Of a stretch of 64,000 nucleotides of DNA, positions 9,202-18,315 are shown piece by piece; the stretch's first letter is position 1, and every line of letters begins with the position of its first letter. The position numbers and the translations under genes are program-made. The DNA is from a bacterium (GTDB lineage: Bacteria > Bacillota > Clostridia > Oscillospirales > Acutalibacteraceae): positions 1-64,000 of the forward strand of contig JAHKVW010000006.1 in NCBI GenBank assembly GCA_020624805.1, in the 5' to 3' direction. Under the pieces are notes generated by a model. It was not told where the DNA came from. It worked only from the letters and a program-made list of their open reading frames with translations, and did no database searches.

Positions 9202-9366
9202 AATCCCCCTGTATTTGCACAATATCATTAAGTTAAGGAAGGCTCCTTTTGGTAAAAGGAGCTGTCGCCCGTTGGCGACTGAGGAATTGTATCAATCGAT
9301 CGAGCGTCAGCGAGATACTTTTTCCTTAACTTAATGACATTGCTGTTTTGCAGGGGGATTTTTTGC
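9202..9366 (+). terminator. Kinase-gene terminator stem whose loop contains repeat copy A
   Basis: AATCCCCCTG (9202-9211) and CAGGGGGATT (9351-9360), followed by T-run. Confidence 0.6.
9220..9342 (+). repeat. MITE-like palindromic element, copy A
   Basis: Imperfect 21-bp TIR CAATATCATTAAGTTAAGGAA / TTCCTTAACTTAATGACATTG, internal GGCTCCTTTTGGTAAAAGGAGC and GTCGCC..GGCGAC hairpins; near reverse complement of 22529-22657. Confidence 0.85.
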
Positions 9367-9580
9367 ACTTTTCGGGTGTTGCTATTTTTTTTTCATCGAT
9401 AGATCTTCTTGTGATCCATAGACTGTAAGAATGGCGCTCCAACATGGAATCTATCTCAAAAACAACAGCAAAATTAGGGGAATATGTCAAAACGAGGATA
9501 ACTTTATGTGCAAACTGCACAATTGCGAAAGGGCGTTTTTATATATTTAGTGGATTTTTCCGCTCGGCGGACGGTTTTTA

Positions 9581-9609
9581 TTGTACCGACCCTCGATTTG
9601 TACTATAAT
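9581..9609 (+). promoter_or_regulatory. Sigma-A-like promoter of the EF-G-like gene
   Basis: TTGTAC - 17 nt - TATAAT. Confidence 0.6.
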
Positions 9610-9731
9610 GATATGGTAGCTTGAAACAGGTATCATCTGTTGTGAGAGCATAGGCAACCGAGGATTAATCCGAGATCGTGTTTATTCTCAGTTGACTAAC
9701 GAACATCACACTCTTGAAAGGAGTTTTTTCA

Positions 9732-11804
9732 TTGAAACAGTACGACCCGAAACACATTCTCAATATCGCTATGGCAGGCCATTCCGGCGCGGGTAAGACT
9801 TCCGTTGCCGAAGCGATGCTGTATCTTTCCAAGGCGAGCGACCGTCTGGGCAAGATCGCCGACGGCAACACCCAGCTTGACTTTGACGCGGAGGAGATTC
9901 GCCGCAAGGTATCTATCGTTACCGCAGTAGCTCCCGTAGAGTGGAAGAATACAAAGATCAACATCATCGACACCCCCGGTCTGTTCGACTTTGAGGGCGG
10001 CGTTTTTGAAGGCTATCGCGCGGCTGAGACAGCGGTCATCGTTGTATCCGCAAAGGACGGCGTGAATGTCGGTACCGAAAAGGCTGTCAAGGCTGCCGAT
10101 AAGGAAGGTCTGACCAAGATCTTCTTCGTCAACGGCGTATGCGACGAGGACGCTCGCTTCTATCGTGTATTAGAGGATCTCAAGGCGACCTTCGGTCCCT
10201 CCGTATGCCCTGTCATCGTTCCGCATATCGAGAACGGTCAGGCGAATACCTACATCAATCTGCTCGAATACAAGGCTTATAAATATGACAACAAGGGCAA
10301 CGCGACTCCCACCGCGATCATCCCCGAAATGGGCGACCGCTTTGAGGGACTCCGTGAAGCCATCAAAGAGGCTGTTGCCGAGACCAGCGAAGAGCTGATG
10401 GAGAAGTTCTTCATGGAAGAGGAATTCACCCCCGAAGAGATCATCACCGGCGTTTCGCAGGGCGTCAAGGACGGCTCTCTGTGCCCCGTATTCTGCGGTG
10501 ACGCGGCTACTACCTTCGGCATCGAGCAGTTCCTGAACACCATAACATGGCTGGCTCCGACTGCCGCCGACAAGGGTTCCGAGACCGCTGTTGACGTCAA
10601 CGGCGACCCCGTAGAGATCGCCTGCAACGAGCAGGGCGCTACCGCCGCGATCATCTTCAAGACCGTAGCCGACCCGTTCGTCGGTAAGCTGAGCTACTTC
10701 AAGGTCGTATCCGGTAAGGTAAGTACCGATACACCTCTTGTCAATATGCGCACCGGTAATCAGGAGCGTATCACCAAGGTGCTGACCGTTCGCGGTAAAA
10801 AGCAGGAGGACGCCGCCGCGGTACTCGCGGGCGATATCGGCGCGATTCCGAAGCTGACCGCCGCCAATACCGGCGACACCCTTTGCTCTCCCACCCGCAA
10901 GGTCATCCTTGACGGCATCGATTATCCGGCTCCTTCCTTCACGATGGCGGTTTATCCCAAGAAGAAGGGTGAAGAGGATAAGGTAGCGCAGGGTCTGGCC
11001 CGTCTGGTCGAGGAAGATCCCACCATCCAGTATAAGAACGACCCCGAGACCAAGGAGCTGGTCATGTCCGGTATGGGCGAACAGCATCTGGACGTCGTCG
11101 TTTCCAAGTTAAAGAGCAAGTTCAACGTAGAGGTTGAGCTCAAGCAGCCCAAGGTCGCGTATCGTGAGACCATCCGCGGCAAGTCCGATGTGGAAGGCAA
11201 GCATAAGAAGCAGTCCGGCGGTTCCGGCCAGTACGGTGACGTATGGATCAAGTTTGAGCCGTGCGATTCCGACGGTCTGGAGTTCGATATCGCCGTTGTC
11301 GGCGGTTCGGTTCCGAAGCAGTTCTTCCCGGCTGTTGAAAAGGGACTGAGAGATTCCATCAAGCACGGCCCGCTGGCAGGCTATCCGGTCGTCGGCGTGA
11401 AGGCGACGCTGTATGATGGTAAGTACCATCCCGTTGACTCCAACGAAATGGCGTTCAAGACCGCTGCTCAGCTCGCTTTCAAGGCGGGTATCCCGCAGGC
11501 TAAGCCCGCTCTGCTGGAGCCGGTCGGTTCCTTGAAGGCGACCGTTCCGGACGCGAACATGGGCGACATCATGGGCGAGGTCAACAAGCGCAGAGGCCGC
11601 GTGCTCGGTATGAACGCCGGCGAGGACGGCATGCAGATCGTCGAGGCTGAGGTCCCGATGGCCGAGATGGCTGACTTCTCCGTATTCATGCGCCAGTGCA
11701 CCCAGGGTCGCGGCAGCTACAGCTTTGAGTTCGAGCGCTATGAAGACGCTCCCGCTCAGGTTGCTCAAAAGGTCATTGAAGCCGCTAAGGCTGATATAGA
11801 TTAA
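9732..11804 (+). CDS. Elongation factor G-like translational GTPase
   Basis: P-loop AGHSGAGKTS, DTPGLFDF (G3), EF-G domain IV/V signatures YRETIRGK, GQYGDVWIKFEP, RRGRVLGM; TTG start after AAAGGAG. Confidence 0.88.
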   Translation: MKQYDPKHILNIAMAGHSGAGKTSVAEAMLYLSKASDRLGKIADGNTQLDFDAEEIRRKVSIVTAVAPVEWKNTKINIIDTPGLFDFEGGVFEGYRAAETAVIVVSAKDGVNVGTEKAVKAADKEGLTKIFFVNGVCDEDARFYRVLEDLKATFGPSVCPVIVPHIENGQANTYINLLEYKAYKYDNKGNATPTAIIPEMGDRFEGLREAIKEAVAETSEELMEKFFMEEEFTPEEIITGVSQGVKDGSLCPVFCGDAATTFGIEQFLNTITWLAPTAADKGSETAVDVNGDPVEIACNEQGATAAIIFKTVADPFVGKLSYFKVVSGKVSTDTPLVNMRTGNQERITKVLTVRGKKQEDAAAVLAGDIGAIPKLTAANTGDTLCSPTRKVILDGIDYPAPSFTMAVYPKKKGEEDKVAQGLARLVEEDPTIQYKNDPETKELVMSGMGEQHLDVVVSKLKSKFNVEVELKQPKVAYRETIRGKSDVEGKHKKQSGGSGQYGDVWIKFEPCDSDGLEFDIAVVGGSVPKQFFPAVEKGLRDSIKHGPLAGYPVVGVKATLYDGKYHPVDSNEMAFKTAAQLAFKAGIPQAKPALLEPVGSLKATVPDANMGDIMGEVNKRRGRVLGMNAGEDGMQIVEAEVPMAEMADFSVFMRQCTQGRGSYSFEFERYEDAPAQVAQKVIEAAKADID

Positions 11805-11829
11805 TCTTAAACAGAGAAAGGATAGGACG

Positions 11830-12594
11830 ATGAAAATGACGAAAAGAATTATTGCGGTTGTAATGGTAGTTGCGCTTCTTGCTGCATTATTGGTAGGTTG
11901 TTCCAAAAAGCCGAACAACAATAACAATACCAACTCTGCGGCGGATTCCGCTGTCAGCTCTGCAGCAAGCTCTGCGGCAAGCTCCGCGGCTTCTTCTGAA
12001 GGCGAAGAGACTGTTTCCGGTACCGGCGACAACAACAAAGTTACTTTGAGCATGACCCTGTTTGATAAAGAGTATACACTCGGTAAGAGCCGAGTCAAGG
12101 ATCTTTCTGACAACGACTGGGGTTATGATCCCGAGGACTGGAAAGACATCGATATGGAAAAGAAGATCGAGTATAAGCAGACAGGCGGTTCCTACCTGAC
12201 CATGGATAACTCGACTACAGAGGTCGATATCAGCTTCAAAAACTTAGCTGAGACTTTTGCGACTCCCGAGCAGTGCATCCTGACTAAAATGGAATTCAAG
12301 GGTTCTCCGGACGGCGCTATCACCAAGGCAAGCGCTAAGATCTTCGGCGGACAGATCGATCTGGCAAAATGCACTACCTTTGATGAGATCGAAAACCAGC
12401 TCAAGAGTAATCTTTCTTCCTTTGTGAAGGAGAAGCAGTATGATTCCGAGTATTCCACTTCCTACAGCTATAAGGCTGATACAAAGGACGGTAAGTTCTA
12501 TATGTACGCAAGCTTCGATAAAAAAGAGAACAAGATGAAGAGCATCGATACTTCTCTGGATCTGAGCTACGATTATACTTATCAGCCTGAATGA
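11830..12594 (+). CDS. Putative lipoprotein, paralogue of the next CDS
   Basis: Lipobox ALLVGCSKK; Ser/Ala linker; domain homologous to 12781-13590. Confidence 0.75.
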   Translation: MKMTKRIIAVVMVVALLAALLVGCSKKPNNNNNTNSAADSAVSSAASSAASSAASSEGEETVSGTGDNNKVTLSMTLFDKEYTLGKSRVKDLSDNDWGYDPEDWKDIDMEKKIEYKQTGGSYLTMDNSTTEVDISFKNLAETFATPEQCILTKMEFKGSPDGAITKASAKIFGGQIDLAKCTTFDEIENQLKSNLSSFVKEKQYDSEYSTSYSYKADTKDGKFYMYASFDKKENKMKSIDTSLDLSYDYTYQPE

Positions 12595-12623
12595 TCTCGT
12601 TGATCATGTTACAGAAATCTTAT

Positions 12624-12651
12624 GCACCCCGTCAACAGACGGGGTGTGTTT
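12624..12651 (+). terminator. Rho-independent terminator
   Basis: CACCCCGTC aaca GACGGGGTG TGTTT. Confidence 0.7.
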
Positions 12652-12780
12652 GAAAAACGACGAATCATCGAGTTAAACGAAAAAAAGACCACTCTTTGCG
12701 CGGTCGTTACTGTATCTGTATGATAGAAAAAACAGGGATGAAGAATTATTTCTGATAAAAATGAGAAAAGAGGAGAAAGA

Positions 12781-13590
12781 ATGAAAAGAATCATTGCTTT
12801 TTTGATGGTACTGATGCTGATGGTCGGTTGTCTTGCGGCGTGTAACTCATCAAAGAACAACAATAACAACACACCCACAGAGGCTGAACAGGCAGCATCT
12901 TCACAGGCGAATTCCGCAGCGGCAAGTTCTAAGGAAGAGGCTACGGAATCGCAGTATGAGAAAGCCGGATCCGTTTCAGTCGGAAAAACCGATTCACTTT
13001 GGAAAAACAGCACGGAGCTTACCACCAGCGGTGACAGCAAAGAGCTGACCCCCACGATCACGATCTTTGACAAAGAGTATACCATTGGCTTGACTACTCT
13101 GAAGCAATTGGTTGACGAGGGTTGGGGCTATGATACCGAAAGCTGGAAAAAGGTCAACATGGATCAGAAGATCGAGTATAAGACAGGTTACTCAGGCAAA
13201 ACTCTTGATAACAATACAGCAGAGATCCAGGTTAGCATCGGCAACTACGCCTCTACCTTCGCGACACCGGTGGATTGTATCGTTACCGAGATCGAGATGA
13301 AGGGTTCTCCCGATGGCGTCTTCACTAAAGCAGGCGTTAAGATATGCGGCGATAAGATCGATCTGAGCAAGTATGCGACGATTGATGATTTAGAATCTGC
13401 CTTGTCATCCGCTGCTTCTTGGGTAGAGAAAAAAGAGAACTCCTCAAAGTCCTATTCTTATCATTTCTTAGCTCAGGACGGCAACGGAAGCATTACGCTC
13501 AGCGTTGCGACAGACGATTCCAAGAAAATCAAGAATTATGATCTGGATATGAAGATCAGTTCTGACTATTCCTTTGAGAAAAAGGATTGA
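12781..13590 (+). CDS. Putative lipoprotein, paralogue of the preceding CDS
   Basis: Lipobox GCLAAC; TIFDKEYTIG...WGYDTESWKKVNMDQKIEYK aligns with TLFDKEYTLG...WGYDPEDWKDIDMEKKIEYK. Confidence 0.75.
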   Translation: MKRIIAFLMVLMLMVGCLAACNSSKNNNNNTPTEAEQAASSQANSAAASSKEEATESQYEKAGSVSVGKTDSLWKNSTELTTSGDSKELTPTITIFDKEYTIGLTTLKQLVDEGWGYDTESWKKVNMDQKIEYKTGYSGKTLDNNTAEIQVSIGNYASTFATPVDCIVTEIEMKGSPDGVFTKAGVKICGDKIDLSKYATIDDLESALSSAASWVEKKENSSKSYSYHFLAQDGNGSITLSVATDDSKKIKNYDLDMKISSDYSFEKKD

Positions 13591-13621
13591 TCCGATAACG
13601 GCATGATCGCTGTATCATCGA

Positions 13622-13652
13622 AACACCCCGTCGATTTCGGCGGGGTGTTGTT
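13622..13652 (+). terminator. Rho-independent terminator
   Basis: AACACCCCG tcgatttcgg CGGGGTGTT. Confidence 0.65.
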
Positions 13653-13686
13653 GCGTTTAGTTAGATCTTCTGCTTTGCCGAAAATT

Positions 13687-13772
13687 TGCCAAGAAAACTT
13701 TGCAAAAAGTATTGACAAGTAAACTTGGCAGTGCTATAATGAAGCCATCAAAGATGACAAGTAAACTTGTCA
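13687..13772 (+). promoter_or_regulatory. Consensus promoter with three similar 18-bp operator-like inverted repeats
   Basis: TTGACA (13712-13717) - 17 nt - TATAAT (13735-13740); TGCCAAGAAAACTTTGCA, TGACAAGTAAACTTGGCA and TGACAAGTAAACTTGTCA at 13687, 13713 and 13755. Confidence 0.75.
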
Positions 13773-13845
13773 AAACTTCTCATTGCGGGTGAGATTGCCA
13801 CTATCATAAGCTCCCTCGCAACGACAGACAAAAGGAGATGTTATC

Positions 13846-14175
13846 ATGAACAGAGAAGATATTTTAGCAAAGGCGCAGAGCGAAGGAAAGGGCAAGGACG
13901 TTGCCGATCTGGAGGCGCAGCAAAGGGGCGCGTATTTCGCGTATCTGATCGGGATCTGTCTGATCATTGTCGTCGATATCGTGGAGGGTATCGTGCTGCA
14001 CCGTATCAGCTTCGGGTGCAACATGGCGATGTTCGTGATGGCGTTCGTCGCGTTCTTCACGAAATACCGTATCCGCGGAAAGACGCATGAGCTGTTTGTC
14101 GCGATCGCGTACGGCGTCGGCGCAGTTGTATGGACGGTGCTGTGGATACTCCAGCTTTGCGGGGTGATGGCATGA
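13846..14175 (+). CDS. Small three-TM membrane protein (possibly DUF6442 family)
   Basis: MNREDILAKAQSEGKGKDVADLEAQQRGAYFAYLIGICLIIVVD... with three hydrophobic segments. Confidence 0.7.
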   Translation: MNREDILAKAQSEGKGKDVADLEAQQRGAYFAYLIGICLIIVVDIVEGIVLHRISFGCNMAMFVMAFVAFFTKYRIRGKTHELFVAIAYGVGAVVWTVLWILQLCGVMA

Positions 14176-14381
14176 GTGATAACGCGTTGGTGTTAAGAAA
14201 CAACCTTGCCGCGATCCGCAAGGAAAAGAAGCTCTCTCAGGCAGAGCTTGCCAAGATGGTCGGCGTGTCGCGCAACACGATCAGCTCCATCGAAACGGGA
14301 CAGTTCAATCCCACAGCGAAGCTGGCGCTGATCCTGTGTATCGCGCTGGATAAAAAGTTTGAAGAAGTTTTCTATTTCTGA
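14172..14381 (+). CDS. XRE-family HTH transcriptional regulator
   Basis: LRNNLAAIRKEKKLSQAELAKMVGVSRNTISSIETGQFNPTAKLALILC; ATGA overlap with upstream CDS. Confidence 0.92.
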   Translation: MSDNALVLRNNLAAIRKEKKLSQAELAKMVGVSRNTISSIETGQFNPTAKLALILCIALDKKFEEVFYF

Positions 14382-14390
14382 GGTGATTTG

Positions 14391-14879
14391 ATGAAAACTG
14401 CGATCGTTTATTATTCAATGAGCGGCAATACCAAGATGGTTGCCGAAATAATTGCTAAGGAGCTTTCAGCCGATCTGATCGAAATAAAGCCCGTGAAGGA
14501 TTATCCCGACAAGGGAGCGCGCAAGTTTATCTGGGGCGGTATGAAAGCGGTGATGGGTGAGAAGCCCCAACTGAATCCGTATGAGTTCAACGGAGATTAT
14601 GACAGGATCATCTTCGCTACACCTGTCTGGGCGAGCAGTTTCACGCCGCCGATCAGGACGTTTATCGACGAGAATCGCGCCGCGCTGAAAGGTAAGCGCT
14701 TCGCCGTATGTGTGTGCTATGCCGGAGGCGGCGCGGAGAAGGCGATCGATAAGCTCGCGAAGTTTTTAGGGATCGAGCACTTTGACGCACAGCTGATCCT
14801 CGTCGACCCGAAGGATCAACCCTCGCAGGAGAACGAGGAGAAGATACAGGCATTTTGCGGCAAACTGAATCAAGCATAA
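14391..14879 (+). CDS. Flavodoxin family protein
   Basis: IVYYSMSGNTKMVAEIIA FMN-phosphate loop, TPVWASSFTPPIRTFI. Confidence 0.88.
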   Translation: MKTAIVYYSMSGNTKMVAEIIAKELSADLIEIKPVKDYPDKGARKFIWGGMKAVMGEKPQLNPYEFNGDYDRIIFATPVWASSFTPPIRTFIDENRAALKGKRFAVCVCYAGGGAEKAIDKLAKFLGIEHFDAQLILVDPKDQPSQENEEKIQAFCGKLNQA

Positions 14880-14881
14880 GA

Positions 14882-14909
14882 AAAAGCTCCCGATCTCTCG
14901 GGAGCTTTT
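14882..14909. terminator. Bidirectional terminator between convergent genes
   Basis: AAAAGCTCCCGA tctc TCGGGAGCTTTT. Confidence 0.8.
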
Positions 14910-14910
14910 G

Positions 14911-16395
14911 TTATGAATACAGAATGGTTTGTGCGGTTTCGTTGATGGGATAGGGGGTCGGCATTTGGGCGATATAGCGCTGCAGGTATGTCGCGTCGGT
15001 GATATCGAATGTGTCGCCCGATAAGGAGGAGCGCAGGGCGATCATGCCGTCGTCATCGGATTGCACATTGGCGAATACGCGCTGGATCAACGTCACGTCA
15101 AGGATATCGACCTTTCCGTCGCCGTCGCTGTCGCCGCACAGATAGGAATAGCGGTACAGTCCGTAGTAGTCGCTGAGCCACAGGTGGCGTTCGGCGCACC
15201 ATGTTTTCAGGAAATTGAAGTTATCGTCATAGGTTCTCAGCGGTGGTTTTTGGTAATTGAGCCACCATCTGTTGACATTCCATACGGAAAAGTTGCGATC
15301 AAAAAGCGCCTGATTCTCCGTGCGTAAAGCGTCGAGTCGTCCGCCGTCGGCAGAGAGGTTTTCGATATAGTCGTAATGTTGGGCATAGACACGCTTGACC
15401 TCGGTTTGGAACCAGTCTTTGCCGGTGAGAAAGCGGTAGAAGTTTTTATCCGCCTGCATAATGCCGTCGGTGCGGCTGCCCTGCTTGGCGGCGGTGGAGT
15501 TGAGGTCGCCGTTGAGGTTGCCCAGCGCGAGGTCGTAGTCCCACGCGGGTCCCGCGTAGAGCATACCGTCCTTGTAGAAGAAGAATACGGAGCTTAAACC
15601 GAAATCACCGGTCTTGGCGTACTCGTTGAGCAGGTAGAACTTCGCGAAGGAATCGATGTCGATGGTTTGGCGGATCTCTTCCTCAGTGCCGTTTTTCAGC
15701 GTGTTGATGATATTGTTCAGGGTATCGGTGACATAGGCGAGCCGATCCTCTGTCGGCTCGTCGGGATCGCTCATCGCAAAACGCAGTCCGCCGGCGCTGA
15801 CGTAGGATACATCAGCCTCCGTGCGGCTTGCCTCATATTCTAGCAAAAAATCTTTTTTGCCGTCGTTGCTCTCGATATCGATGTCGACACGATCCGTGCC
15901 TTCCTGTACCGGCTCGTAGACGGTGTAACAGCCGCGGTAGGAGCCGTCCAGCCACACCTCGACGTAGCGCTGCTGTGAGGTGTAGGGGAGATCAAGCTCC
16001 TGCGCAAGGTCAAAGGCGAGATAATTGCGCAGGAGGGAGGGGTCGAAGCAGTTGGCGAGCAACGCCCATTTTTTGCCCTTGCCCATCCCGAGGATCTCTG
16101 TTTTTTTGGCGAATTTGAAGTTGAAGGATTTTTTGGTGACATGTTCCATCGCGGTGCTGTTGCCGCGCACCTTGAGGGAGATCGTATCATCGACCGTGGA
16201 GCCGTCCGCATCGGTGATCGTGATGTGCGCGCCGACATAGCCGTCCGCCTTTTCCAGCGATAAACCGTTGCCCGCGTCGGTAGTGATCTCGATCTTCGGC
16301 ACAGACGGGTTCTGTGATGCTGCGGCAGATGTCGAAATACACGAAAAAGAGAACAGCATGATGAAAATCAGGACGAATGAAAAAACACGTTTCAT
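14911..16395 (-). CDS. Secreted CotH-kinase family protein with C-terminal dockerin-like domain
   Basis: Signal peptide; LKVRGNST, KKSFNFKF, LLANCFDPSLLRNYLAFDLA, PAWDYDLALGN (CotH); C-terminal GDSDGDGKVDILDVTLIQRVFA...GDTFDITDATYLQRYIA (dockerin-type duplicated segment). Confidence 0.85.
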   Translation of the reverse strand: MKRVFSFVLIFIMLFSFSCISTSAAASQNPSVPKIEITTDAGNGLSLEKADGYVGAHITITDADGSTVDDTISLKVRGNSTAMEHVTKKSFNFKFAKKTEILGMGKGKKWALLANCFDPSLLRNYLAFDLAQELDLPYTSQQRYVEVWLDGSYRGCYTVYEPVQEGTDRVDIDIESNDGKKDFLLEYEASRTEADVSYVSAGGLRFAMSDPDEPTEDRLAYVTDTLNNIINTLKNGTEEEIRQTIDIDSFAKFYLLNEYAKTGDFGLSSVFFFYKDGMLYAGPAWDYDLALGNLNGDLNSTAAKQGSRTDGIMQADKNFYRFLTGKDWFQTEVKRVYAQHYDYIENLSADGGRLDALRTENQALFDRNFSVWNVNRWWLNYQKPPLRTYDDNFNFLKTWCAERHLWLSDYYGLYRYSYLCGDSDGDGKVDILDVTLIQRVFANVQSDDDGMIALRSSLSGDTFDITDATYLQRYIAQMPTPYPINETAQTILYS

Positions 16396-16455
16396 GGGCT
16401 CATCCTTTCGGTGGGGTGTTTGTCATATTATATCACAGTGTGTCTGCGGATACAA

Positions 16456-16487
16456 GAAAAAGCTCCCGGGTGATCGGGAGCTTTTAG
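16456..16487. terminator. Rho-independent terminator
   Basis: AAAAGCTCCCGggtgatCGGGAGCTTTT. Confidence 0.7.
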
Positions 16488-16638
16488 CAATTCAATGCTT
16501 GATTGAAAACAAATCGGTAGCGCTCAATGATTTGTATCAATAGATCAAAAGCGCGATAGGATCATGCCGTTTTGACACGCCGTTGAAGCCTGTGAAAGAT
16601 GATGAATAACCTTTCAAAAGGCGGAAAAAGTAACTTCG

Positions 16639-18159
16639 TTACCGGATGATCATTGATTTGCCGGTCATTTCCTCGGGCTGAGGCAGACCCATGATATCGA
16701 GCATGGTGGGCGCGATATCCGCGAGCACGCCGCCCGCGCGCAGCTCCTTGCACTCGTCATAGCCGACGACGCAGAAGGGTACGGGATTGGTGGTGTGCGC
16801 GGTGAAGGGAGTACCGTCACGATCGATCATGCGATCGGCGTTGCCGTGGTCGGCTGTGATGCAGGTCACGCCGCCCATCTCGGCGATCGCGTCGGATACC
16901 TTCTTGACGCCCCAGTCAACTGCCTCGACCGCCTTGACCGCTGCATCAAATACGCCGGTGTGGCCGACCATGTCGCAGTTGGCGAAGTTGAGGATGACGA
17001 CGTCATACTTGCCGCTCTTGATCGCCTCGACGCACTTTTCGGTGACCTCATAGGCGCTCATATGGGGCTGCATATCGTAGGTGGCGACGGCAGGGGACTT
17101 GACAAGGATGCGATCCTCGCCCTCATACTGCTTTTCAACGCCGCCGTTGAAGAAGAAGGTGACATGCGCGTACTTCTCGGTCTCGGCGATACGCAGCTGG
17201 GTCAAGCCGTTTTTAGAGAGATACTCGCCGAGGGTGTTGACGAGCTGCTGCGGCTTGAAGGCAACGTCGACGTTGGGCATGGTCGCGTCATACTGCGTCA
17301 TGCAGATGTAGGTGACGGGGAAGCGGCCGTTCCTGCGCTCAAAGCCGGTGAAATCGTCATCGACAAAGGTGCGGGTGATCTCACGCGCTCTGTCGGGACG
17401 GAAGTTGTAGAAGATGACGCTGTCGCCCGCTTTGACGGTGTCGCCGCCCGCGATCACGGCAGGCAGCATGAACTCGTCGGTCACGCCGTTGTCATAGCTG
17501 TTCTGCACCGCCTGTACGGGATCGGTCTCCTGTACGCCCTCGCCGTAGACGATCGCGGAATACGCCTTTTCGACGCGCTCCCAGCGATTATCTCTGTCCA
17601 TCGCGTAGTAACGTCCGCTGATGGTAGCGATCTTGCCGACGCCGATCTCAGCGCACTTTTCGACTGCCTGCGCGACATATTCTTTCGCGCTGGAAGGGGG
17701 TACGTCACGACCGTCGAGGAACGCGTGGATGTAGACCTTGGTCAGACCCTTGCGCTTGGCAAGCTCTAAGATACCGTACAGATGGGTGTTGTGGCTGTGG
17801 ACGCCGCCGGGAGAGAGCAGACCGAACAGATGCAGGGAGCTGTCGTTCGCCTTGCAGTTGTCGATCGCCTTGTTCATCGCCTCGTTCTCGAAGAAATCGC
17901 CGTCCTCGATACTCTTGGTGATGCGGGTGAGCTCCTGATATACGATGCGGCCCGCGCCCATGTTGGTGTGGCCGACCTCGCTGTTACCCATCTGACCGTG
18001 CGGCAGACCTACATCGAGACCCGACGCGCCGATCATGGTAAGGGGATTTTGGAAGAACAGCTGGTCAAGATGCGGCGTGCGCGCATAGTCGATGGCGTTG
18101 CCGTACTTGGGAGCGATACCAAAGCCGTCCATGATAATCAATGCAATTGGTTTTTTCAT
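16639..18159 (-). CDS. gpmI: 2,3-bisphosphoglycerate-independent phosphoglycerate mutase
   Basis: IMDGFGIAPKYGNAI, GQMGNSEVGHTNMGAGR, FLDGRDVPPSSA, TADHGNADRM. Confidence 0.97.
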   Translation of the reverse strand: MKKPIALIIMDGFGIAPKYGNAIDYARTPHLDQLFFQNPLTMIGASGLDVGLPHGQMGNSEVGHTNMGAGRIVYQELTRITKSIEDGDFFENEAMNKAIDNCKANDSSLHLFGLLSPGGVHSHNTHLYGILELAKRKGLTKVYIHAFLDGRDVPPSSAKEYVAQAVEKCAEIGVGKIATISGRYYAMDRDNRWERVEKAYSAIVYGEGVQETDPVQAVQNSYDNGVTDEFMLPAVIAGGDTVKAGDSVIFYNFRPDRAREITRTFVDDDFTGFERRNGRFPVTYICMTQYDATMPNVDVAFKPQQLVNTLGEYLSKNGLTQLRIAETEKYAHVTFFFNGGVEKQYEGEDRILVKSPAVATYDMQPHMSAYEVTEKCVEAIKSGKYDVVILNFANCDMVGHTGVFDAAVKAVEAVDWGVKKVSDAIAEMGGVTCITADHGNADRMIDRDGTPFTAHTTNPVPFCVVGYDECKELRAGGVLADIAPTMLDIMGLPQPEEMTGKSMIIR

Positions 18160-18183
18160 AAGATATCCTCATTCTGATGATAT

Positions 18184-18310
18184 CAGAGAACAGAGAATAG
18201 AGAACAGATAACAGTTGAGGGAAATGCTTTGCATTTTGGATTGATATTACAATCGGGTGCGGATAGCGCCCGCAGTTCACGGTTATCTGTTATCTTTAGC
18301 TGTTATCTGG
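18184..18310. repeat. Short-word-arm palindromic repeat (tpiA-gpmI gap)
   Basis: Arms AGAGAACAGATAACAG / GTTATCTGTTATC; core GGGAAATGCTTTGCATTTTGG...AATCGGGTGCGGATAGCGCCC. Confidence 0.65.
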
Positions 18311-18315
18311 AAAAA

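Noticed and set aside
10170-12113. Long minus-strand ORFs (10170-11087, 11109-12113)
   Set aside because: Antisense to the EF-G-like gene and a lipoprotein gene; no domain support.
16795-17769. 324-aa plus-strand ORF
   Set aside because: Antisense shadow of gpmI.
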